From positions 1-18,102 of the forward strand of contig CADCPP010000056.1 in NCBI GenBank assembly GCA_902803355.1: DNA of 18,102 bases, read 5' to 3'. The notes under the pieces were generated by a model. That model saw only the letters and a list, made by a program, of their open reading frames with translations. It was not told the origin of the DNA and ran no database searches. Numbering within the stretch: the stretch's first letter is position 1; each line of letters begins with the position of its first letter. Source of the DNA: an uncultured Lachnospiraceae bacterium (GTDB lineage: Bacteria; Bacillota; Clostridia; Lachnospirales; Lachnospiraceae). The translations under genes were made by a program, and so were the position numbers. This document shows, piece after piece, positions 13,426 to 18,102 of this stretch.

Positions 13426-14753
13426 GCAAACCGATCGTTGCGATCGTCGGCCGGCCGAATGTGGGAAAATCGACCCTGTTCAATACGCTTGCCGGAGAAC
13501 GGATCTCTATCGTTGATGATAAGCCCGGTGTAACACGGGACCGTATCTATGCGGACTGCAGCTGGCTGAATTACCGCTTTACCCTTGTGGATACCGGCGG
13601 CATTGAGCCGGAAAGCGAAAATGTGATCTTTAAGCAGATGCGCGAGCAGGCGGAGATCGCCATGGAGACGGCAGACGTGATCATCTTCCTGACGGATGTG
13701 CGGGAAGGCCTTACCGATGACGACAAAAAGGTGGCGGATCTGCTTCGCCGCAGCAATAAGCCGGTGGTCCTCTGCGTCAACAAAGTGGACAACTTTGCCA
13801 AATTCGGGAATGATATTTACGAATTCTATAATCTGGGTATGGGCGATCCGATCGGCGTGAGCGCCTCGGAGCGCCTTGGCCTCGGCGATCTTCTGGACGC
13901 CGTGACCGCCGGATTTCCGAAGGGCAGCGGCGAGGAAGAAGAGGATGCTCGCCCGAAGGTGGCCATTATCGGAAAGCCGAATGTGGGAAAGAGCTCCATC
14001 GTCAACCGCATGTCAGGCGCACGCCGCGTGATCGTTTCGGATATTGCCGGAACCACACGGGACGCCATCGATACCGTCGTCCGCGCCAACAAGAAGGAAT
14101 ATGTCCTGATCGACACCGCCGGCCTTCGCCGGAAGAGCAAGGTAAAAGAGGATATTGAACGTTACAGCATCATTCGTGCGGTGAGCGCGGTGGAGCGTGC
14201 GGACGTTGTCCTGCTGGTGATCGACGCGCAAGAAGGCGTCACGGAACAGGATGCGAAGATCGCGGGGATCGCGCATGAGCGGAACAAAGGCATTCTGATC
14301 CTGGTCAACAAATGGGATCTGATCGAGAAAACGAATAATTCCGTTAAAGAGCAGACGAACAAGATCCGCATGGTCCTCTCTTTCCTGGATTACGCGGAGA
14401 TCCTGTTCGTTTCCGCGGAGACCGGACAGCGCTTCCCGAACATTTTTGCCAAGATCGACAGCATTGTGGAAAACTGCAAAAAGCGCGTTTCGACCGGCGT
14501 TCTGAACGAGATCATGTCTCAGGCGGTCGCCCTCCATGAACCGCCGTCTGACAAAGGAAGACGTCTGCGGCTCTACTACATGACGCAGGTAGCCGTCGGC
14601 CCGCCCACCTTTGTGATCTTTGTCAATGATAAGGAACTGATGCACTTTTCCTATCAGCGCTATCTGGAAAACAACATTCGGGAAGCCTTTGACTTTTCCG
14701 GAACCAGCATCAAACTGATCATTCGTGAAAGGAACGAAAAGGAGCAGACATGA
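13422..14753 (+). CDS. der: Ribosome biogenesis GTPase Der (EngA)
   Basis: A 443-aa GTPase with two tandem G domains and a C-terminal KH-like domain, needed for 50S assembly. First domain: GRPNVGKST (10-18), PGVTRD (35-40), DTGG (57-60), NKVD (120-123). Second: GKPNVGKSS (about 184-192), AGTTRDAID, DTAGLRRKSKV, NKWD. The C-terminal part (about 350-440) includes KGRRLRLYYMTQVAVGPPTF, diagnostic of the family. AAAGGAG at 13408-13414 precedes the ATG. It overlaps both neighbours by 4 nt, indicating tight coupling with DUF512 and plsY. Confidence 0.98.
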   Translation: MSKPIVAIVGRPNVGKSTLFNTLAGERISIVDDKPGVTRDRIYADCSWLNYRFTLVDTGGIEPESENVIFKQMREQAEIAMETADVIIFLTDVREGLTDDDKKVADLLRRSNKPVVLCVNKVDNFAKFGNDIYEFYNLGMGDPIGVSASERLGLGDLLDAVTAGFPKGSGEEEEDARPKVAIIGKPNVGKSSIVNRMSGARRVIVSDIAGTTRDAIDTVVRANKKEYVLIDTAGLRRKSKVKEDIERYSIIRAVSAVERADVVLLVIDAQEGVTEQDAKIAGIAHERNKGILILVNKWDLIEKTNNSVKEQTNKIRMVLSFLDYAEILFVSAETGQRFPNIFAKIDSIVENCKKRVSTGVLNEIMSQAVALHEPPSDKGRRLRLYYMTQVAVGPPTFVIFVNDKELMHFSYQRYLENNIREAFDFSGTSIKLIIRERNEKEQT

Positions 14754-15466
14754 TAACAAGACTAATTGCCCTCCTGATCGGATACCTGTTCGGCTGCTTT
14801 CAGACAAGCTACTTTATCGGAAAGGCCCACGGGATCAACATCCGCGAGCACGGCAGCGGCAATGCCGGAACGACGAATGCATTGCGTGTCATGGGCTCTA
14901 AAGCCGGGATCTTCACCTTCCTCGGCGATTTTGCCAAAATGATGGCTGCCTTCCTTGTGGTCTGGCTGATCTTCGGACGGCAGGATCCGGATAGCATTCT
15001 GCTGCTGAAGCTGTATACCGGACTTGGTGTCGTCCTGGGCCACGATTTCCCTGCCTTCCTGAAATTTCACGGCGGGAAAGGGATCGCGGTGACCGGAAGT
15101 TTATTTGTCCTTCTGGACTGGCGCACCGGGATCGTGGCATTTGTGCTGTTTGTCGGGATCCTGTGGTTCACCTATTATGCCTCCCTGGCAAGTCTTCTGA
15201 TGGTGACGATCGATTCGCTTTTGTTTATCGTTCTTGTCTCCGCAGGGATCATCTCACGAGGCGTGATCAGGCTGCCGGAAGTGATCCTGCTCATGTGCAT
15301 CATCTGGCTTCTCGCCGTCATCCTGCACCGGGAGAACCTGAAGCGTTTGTTTAAAGGAACGGAGAATAAAGTCTTTCTGGCAAAGTATTTTGAGCGGAAG
15401 GATGAAAAACGCGTGGAAAAGAAGGAGATCCGCAAGGAAAAGAGAGAAGAGAAGCGGCATCCTTGA
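14750..15466 (+). CDS. plsY: Acyl-phosphate glycerol-3-phosphate acyltransferase PlsY
   Basis: A 238-aa integral membrane enzyme that moves an acyl group from acyl phosphate to glycerol 3-phosphate, the first step of phospholipid synthesis in most bacteria. Several membrane spans are visible. Motifs: GSGNAGTTNALR, LGHDFPAFLKFHGGKGIAVTGS, and RENLKRLFKGTENKV near the end. The last about 30 residues form a very charged Lys/Arg/Glu tail, longer than the roughly 200-aa family norm. Its ATG overlaps der by 4 nt and its TGA falls within the -35 box of ssrA. Confidence 0.96.
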   Translation: MITRLIALLIGYLFGCFQTSYFIGKAHGINIREHGSGNAGTTNALRVMGSKAGIFTFLGDFAKMMAAFLVVWLIFGRQDPDSILLLKLYTGLGVVLGHDFPAFLKFHGGKGIAVTGSLFVLLDWRTGIVAFVLFVGILWFTYYASLASLLMVTIDSLLFIVLVSAGIISRGVIRLPEVILLMCIIWLLAVILHRENLKRLFKGTENKVFLAKYFERKDEKRVEKKEIRKEKREEKRHP

Positions 15467-15491
15467 CAAATCATCGTTTCTGTGTTACATC
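15463..15491 (+). promoter_or_regulatory. Promoter of ssrA
   Basis: Perfect -35 TTGACA at 15463-15468, overlapping the plsY stop, then 17 nt and a -10 TACATC at 15486-15491 with TG at 15483-15484 (extended -10). The -10 is weak by itself but the -35 and extension are good. It lies about 36 nt before the mature tmRNA end. Confidence 0.6.
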
Positions 15492-15526
15492 ATTACTCGG
15501 ATTTGAAGATATTCAGATCCAAGCCA

Positions 15527-15872
15527 GGGGTTGTACTGGTTTCGACGGGGATTCTGAAATACGAGGAGCCATCCGCAGACCGTGACTGCGTATCAAAACG
15601 GAATTAAATACAAACGCCAACGATAATAGAGTTGCGTTAGCTGCTTAAGCAGCTTGTCGGCCCGGGGCCACCTGACACCTCGGATCACCGGCATCATGAA
15701 GTCGGGGAACTGCCGTCCTTAAGCTTAGCGGGACGGATGGATAAAATGAAGCTACTGAAGTCCGTAGTCTGTTTGTGGACGCCGGACAGAGGGAATGAAA
15801 AAGCACAAACTATGATGGTAGAGCCTGGTATGGATGGGTTTTCGGACAGGGGTTCGATTCCCCTCAGCTCCA
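15527..15872 (+). ncRNA. ssrA: tmRNA (transfer-messenger RNA)
   Basis: A one-piece tmRNA of about 346 nt that rescues stalled ribosomes and tags their products for proteolysis. The 5' end reads GGGGUUG, followed by UACUGGUUUCGACGGGGAU, the universal signature, and the 3' end has a T-arm (ACAGGGGUUCGAUUCCCCU) and CAGCUCC-A. The two ends pair over seven positions including G3-U70, the alanine identity pair. Between them lies a tag frame at 15616-15648. CCA is not encoded (bases after the discriminator A at 15872 are TTT). No single-base oddities seen in the core. Ends are inferred from the acceptor stem. Confidence 0.97.
15616..15648 (+). other. tmRNA proteolysis tag reading frame
   Basis: GCC is the likely resume codon; the frame reads ANDNRVALAA then TAA. 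With the alanine carried by the tmRNA the added tag would be A-ANDNRVALAA, ending in the A-L-A-A type degron seen by ClpXP. The stop TAA is in the loop of a 6-bp palindrome (15639-15644 with 15649-15654), the usual tmRNA helix after the tag. Confidence 0.9.
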
Positions 15873-15895
15873 TTTGATTCATCCGATGGAGAGAC

Positions 15896-15908
15896 GCTCC
15901 TAAGGAGC
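15896..15908 (+). other. Small hairpin in the ssrA trailer
   Basis: GCTCC (15896-15900), loop TAA, GGAGC (15904-15908). It lies between the mature 3' end and the terminator and may belong to the precursor processed off the tmRNA. Confidence 0.4.
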
Positions 15909-15913
15909 AACGA

Positions 15914-15940
15914 AAAGCTGCGCAATGCGCAGCTTTCTTT
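15914..15940 (+). terminator. Rho-independent terminator of ssrA
   Basis: Perfect 10-bp stem, 15914-15923 with 15927-15936, loop AAT, followed by CTTTT. It separates ssrA from guaB. Confidence 0.9.
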
Positions 15941-15987
15941 TAAAAGAAGAGAAGACAGAAAAACCTTTTATTTTAAGTGGAATTGAC

Positions 15988-16016
15988 TTGCAATCTTGCA
16001 CATTACGCGTTACAAT
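15988..16016 (+). promoter_or_regulatory. Promoter of guaB
   Basis: -35 TTGCAA at 15988-15993, 17-nt spacer, -10 TACAAT at 16011-16016 (five of six consensus bases). A second -35-like TTGACT at 15983-15988 is too far upstream (22 nt) for the same -10. The predicted leader is only about 33 nt, too short for a purine riboswitch. Confidence 0.7.
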
Positions 16017-16055
16017 AGCAAAAATTTATCCACTCATCGCAAAAAGGAGGAGTTC

Positions 16056-17564
16056 ATGGCAACCTTTATTCAGGAACCTGCCCACACATTCAATGAATAT
16101 CTGCTGATCCCCGGTTATTCGTCCGCACAGTGCATTCCGGCGAATGTATCCCTGAAGACCCCGCTTGTCAAGTTCAGAAAAGGGGCAGAAGAGTGCCCCA
16201 TCACCATGAATATCCCTTTGGTTTCCGCCATCATGCAGTCTGTTTCAGGCGACCGGCTGGCTGTCGCTCTGGCGCAGGAAGGCGGTGTTTCCTTCATCTA
16301 CGGCTCTCAGAGCGTGCAGGATGAAGCGGCCATGGTCCGCCGCGCGAAAAGCTTCAAGGCAGGCTTTGTCCGCAGTGATTCGAATATCCGTCCAGATGAC
16401 ACACTGGGCGATGTGATCGAACTGACTGCCCGTACCGGCCATTCCACGATCGCCGTTACTGCGGACGGTACGCCCGAGGGAAAACTGGTCGGTATCGTGA
16501 CCAGCCGCGACTACCGCGTGAGCCGCATGGCCCTCAGTACGCCTGTGCGCGAGTTTATGACGCCGTTTGAAAAGATGGTGTGGGCGCCGGAAGGCACCTC
16601 GTTAAAAGAGGCAAATGATATCATCTGGGAAAACAAGCTGAACGCCCTGCCTATCGTCGATGATCAGGGAAGGCTTTGCTACATCGTGTTCCGGAAGGAT
16701 TACGAGACCCATAAACAGAATCCGAATGAATTGCTTGACGCGACCAAACGCTATGTTGTGGGCGCCGGGATCAATACCCGTGACTATGCCGAACGCGTTC
16801 CGGCTCTTGTGGAAGCCGGCGCGGATGTGCTCTGCATCGACTCATCGGAAGGCTTTTCCGAGTGGCAAAAGATCACGCTTGCCTGGATCCGCGAGCAATA
16901 CGGTGACAGCGTAAAGGTCGGTGCCGGCAATGTGGTCGACGCGGCCGGTTTTCGCTTCCTTGCGGAATGCGGTGCGGACTTTGTCAAAGTCGGCATCGGC
17001 GGCGGTTCCATCTGCATCACCCGCGAGACCAAGGGCATCGGCCGCGGGCAGGCGACGGCGCTTATGGATGTCTGCGCTGCCCGGGACGAATATTTCAAAG
17101 AGACCGGCATCTATGTTCCTGTCTGCTCTGACGGCGGCATCGTATACGATCACCATATCACACTTGCCCTGGCGATGGGCGCGGATTTCGTCATGATGGG
17201 CCGTTATTTTGCCCGCTTTGACGAGAGCCCGACCAACAAGATCAGCATCGGCGGCACCTATTACAAGGAATACTGGGGAGAAGGTTCGGCCAGAGCGCGC
17301 AACTGGCAGCGCTATGACCTCGGCGGCGACAAGAAGCTGTCCTTTGAAGAAGGTGTGGATTCCTATGTGCCCTACGCCGGCAGGCTGAAGGATAATGTGC
17401 TCATGACCCTGAACAAAGTCCGCTCGACCATGTGCAACTGCGGGGCACTGTCGATCCCCGAACTGCAGGAGAAGGCCACCCTCACCCTGGTCAGCTCGGT
17501 CAGCATTGTGGAAGGCGGCGCGCACGACGTGATCCAGAAAGAAAAGAATACGCAGCTGAAATGA
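16056..17564 (+). CDS. guaB: IMP dehydrogenase, divergent clostridial form
   Basis: A 502-aa enzyme for the NAD-dependent oxidation of IMP to XMP, the first committed step to GMP. TIM barrel interrupted by two CBS domains (about 97-220). The catalytic loop GIGGGSICITRETKG places the nucleophilic Cys at 320, and the flap has the Arg-Tyr pair at 419-420 (WQRYD). The loop and flap differ from common GuaB: GIGRGQATA stands for AGVGVPQxTA, and EYWGEGSARARNWQRY replaces the MGSxxAM region. ATG 16056 follows AAGGAGG (16044-16050). It has its own promoter and overlaps the next gene by 4 nt. GMP reductase activity is a less likely alternative because of the length and CBS domains. Confidence 0.93.
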   Translation: MATFIQEPAHTFNEYLLIPGYSSAQCIPANVSLKTPLVKFRKGAEECPITMNIPLVSAIMQSVSGDRLAVALAQEGGVSFIYGSQSVQDEAAMVRRAKSFKAGFVRSDSNIRPDDTLGDVIELTARTGHSTIAVTADGTPEGKLVGIVTSRDYRVSRMALSTPVREFMTPFEKMVWAPEGTSLKEANDIIWENKLNALPIVDDQGRLCYIVFRKDYETHKQNPNELLDATKRYVVGAGINTRDYAERVPALVEAGADVLCIDSSEGFSEWQKITLAWIREQYGDSVKVGAGNVVDAAGFRFLAECGADFVKVGIGGGSICITRETKGIGRGQATALMDVCAARDEYFKETGIYVPVCSDGGIVYDHHITLALAMGADFVMMGRYFARFDESPTNKISIGGTYYKEYWGEGSARARNWQRYDLGGDKKLSFEEGVDSYVPYAGRLKDNVLMTLNKVRSTMCNCGALSIPELQEKATLTLVSSVSIVEGGAHDVIQKEKNTQLK

Positions 17565-17761
17565 TCAACAAAGAAAAAAAGGCGGTGCAGTCAAGCTGCG
17601 AGACCTGCCTGAACTTTGAATATGATGAGGAATATGATGAATATTCCTGTGTGATGGATCTGGATGAGGATGATTACGGCAACTTTCTGACCGGAAGGAC
17701 CGCTTCCTGCCCGTTTTACCGCTTCGGTGACGAGTATCTGATCGTTCACAAACAGATCTGA
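17561..17761 (+). CDS. Small four-cysteine acidic protein (DUF6472-type)
   Basis: A 66-aa acidic protein with Cys13, Cys16, Cys30 and Cys50 (a CETC pair, then two single Cys), arranged as a possible small zinc- or cluster-binding fold, with a YDEEYDEYSCVMDLDEDDYG centre. I connect it with the DUF6472 family found beside guaB in Lachnospiraceae-like genomes; its function is unknown. The ATG overlaps the guaB stop by 4 nt, so the two are probably translated together; a longer frame from 17432 lies inside guaB. No signal peptide or membrane span. Confidence 0.85.
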   Translation: MINKEKKAVQSSCETCLNFEYDEEYDEYSCVMDLDEDDYGNFLTGRTASCPFYRFGDEYLIVHKQI

Positions 17762-17802
17762 GGAGTGATCAGATCACAAAAAGAAATACAGATCCAGCGA
17801 AC

Positions 17803-17837
17803 AATAGCGGCAGCCAAATCAGGCTGCCGTTATTCTT
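17803..17837. terminator. Bidirectional terminator between guaB operon and minus-strand gene
   Basis: A 13-bp stem, 17803-17815 with 17822-17834, one G-U pair, loop AAATCA. Short T-rich tail on the plus strand (TTATTCTTT), and it overlaps the stop of the convergent gene at 17830, so it probably serves both transcripts. Confidence 0.75.
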
Positions 17838-18102
17838 TGAGCAGATCGAAGGGGGGATTGATGCCAAGCGTATCTTTCATGGTATCCACGGTGCTTTGCA
17901 GACCGGGATCGCTCAGCCGGAATGAGGTTACCGTCAGATGTGTTTCGTCACGGAAGGAATATTGCATTTCAGTCAATTCGTTTCCGTATTCATCCGTGAT
18001 GCAGATGAGATCATCATTGATATGCCAGGATCCGTTTAATCCGCTCACGACATCCGGAGAGAGAAGAGAGTAAAGCCCTTTCCGGTAAGTGATCCAGGCA
18101 GT
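17830..18102 (-). CDS. Unidentified protein, C-terminal part
   Basis: The last 90 codons of a minus-strand gene whose start lies beyond the window. The frame is open from the window edge, without any stop, to TAA at 17832-17830. The sequence LNGSWHINDDLICITDEYGNELTEMQYSFRD-type reads like a small beta-sheet domain of the kind found in clostridial lipocalin-like or DUF5640-like secreted proteins, but I do not recognise it with confidence. The end runs into a bidirectional terminator. A plus-strand frame over the same bases looks like a shadow. Confidence 0.65.
   Translation of the reverse strand, partial: TAWITYRKGLYSLLSPDVVSGLNGSWHINDDLICITDEYGNELTEMQYSFRDETHLTVTSFRLSDPGLQSTVDTMKDTLGINPPFDLLKE

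Noticed and set aside
14013..14807. Minus-strand frame of 264 codons opposite der
   Set aside because: Shadow of the second G domain and KH-like region of der.
15694..15882. Minus-strand frame of 62 codons within ssrA
   Set aside because: Lies wholly in the tmRNA structure; its sequence derives from the T-arm and helices.
16017..16055. Purine riboswitch before guaB
   Set aside because: Leader of about 33 nt is too short for an aptamer and no conserved purine-riboswitch core is seen.
17765..18073. Plus-strand frame of 102 codons after the DUF6472-type gene
   Set aside because: It spans the terminator, has Ser/Arg-rich shadow composition, and the minus-strand frame over the same bases looks like a real protein.

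Overview
The window is a stretch of Gram-positive (Firmicutes) housekeeping chromosome. The best fit is the class Clostridia, most likely Lachnospirales or a close relative. Evidence: the order ylxM-ffh-rpsP-khpA-rimM-trmD-rplS-lepB-rbgA-rnhB-yraN, the DUF512 radical-SAM gene joined to der and plsY, a small four-cysteine DUF6472-type gene joined to guaB, and the strong sigma-A style promoters. Coding regions are moderately GC-rich while promoters and terminators are AT-rich. There is no insertion sequence, prophage, CRISPR array or tRNA gene. The only stable RNA gene is the tmRNA. The taxonomic call is an inference from gene order and recognised protein families.

Layout: (1) 1-2490: the 3' end of rpsO with its terminator, then pnp, preceded by an approximately 80-nt imperfect stem-loop that could be an autoregulatory RNA. 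(2) 2471-6549: the SRP/ribosome operon ylxM, ffh, rpsP, khpA, rimM, trmD, rplS, starting from a promoter whose -35 box lies inside the pnp terminator and ending at a strong terminator. (3) 6559-10749: a secretion and ribosome-assembly operon with its own promoter: a degenerate type I signal peptidase, a C45 (penicillin acyltransferase-like) Ntn hydrolase, rbgA, a canonical lepB, rnhB and yraN. (4) 10760-11950, minus strand: a long divergent PRPP synthetase. (5) 12061-15466: DUF512 radical-SAM protein, der and plsY, coupled by 4-nt overlaps and transcribed from a promoter interleaved with that of prs. (6) 15463-15940: ssrA (tmRNA) with promoter and terminator. (7) 15988-17837: guaB (a divergent IMP dehydrogenase) and a coupled 66-aa Cys-rich protein. 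(8) 17830-18102, minus strand: the 3' end of an unidentified gene.

The genes serve RNA turnover (pnp), co-translational targeting and secretion (ffh, ylxM, lepB), ribosome maturation (rimM, khpA, rbgA, der), tRNA modification (trmD), ribosome rescue (ssrA), phospholipid synthesis (plsY) and purine supply (prs, guaB). I see no obvious new multi-gene system. The points most worth checking are the pnp leader hairpin, the degenerate signal peptidase coupled to a C45 hydrolase, the Asp-to-Glu change at the proposed catalytic base of TrmD, the interleaved prs/DUF512 promoters, and the guaB-linked small Cys protein.
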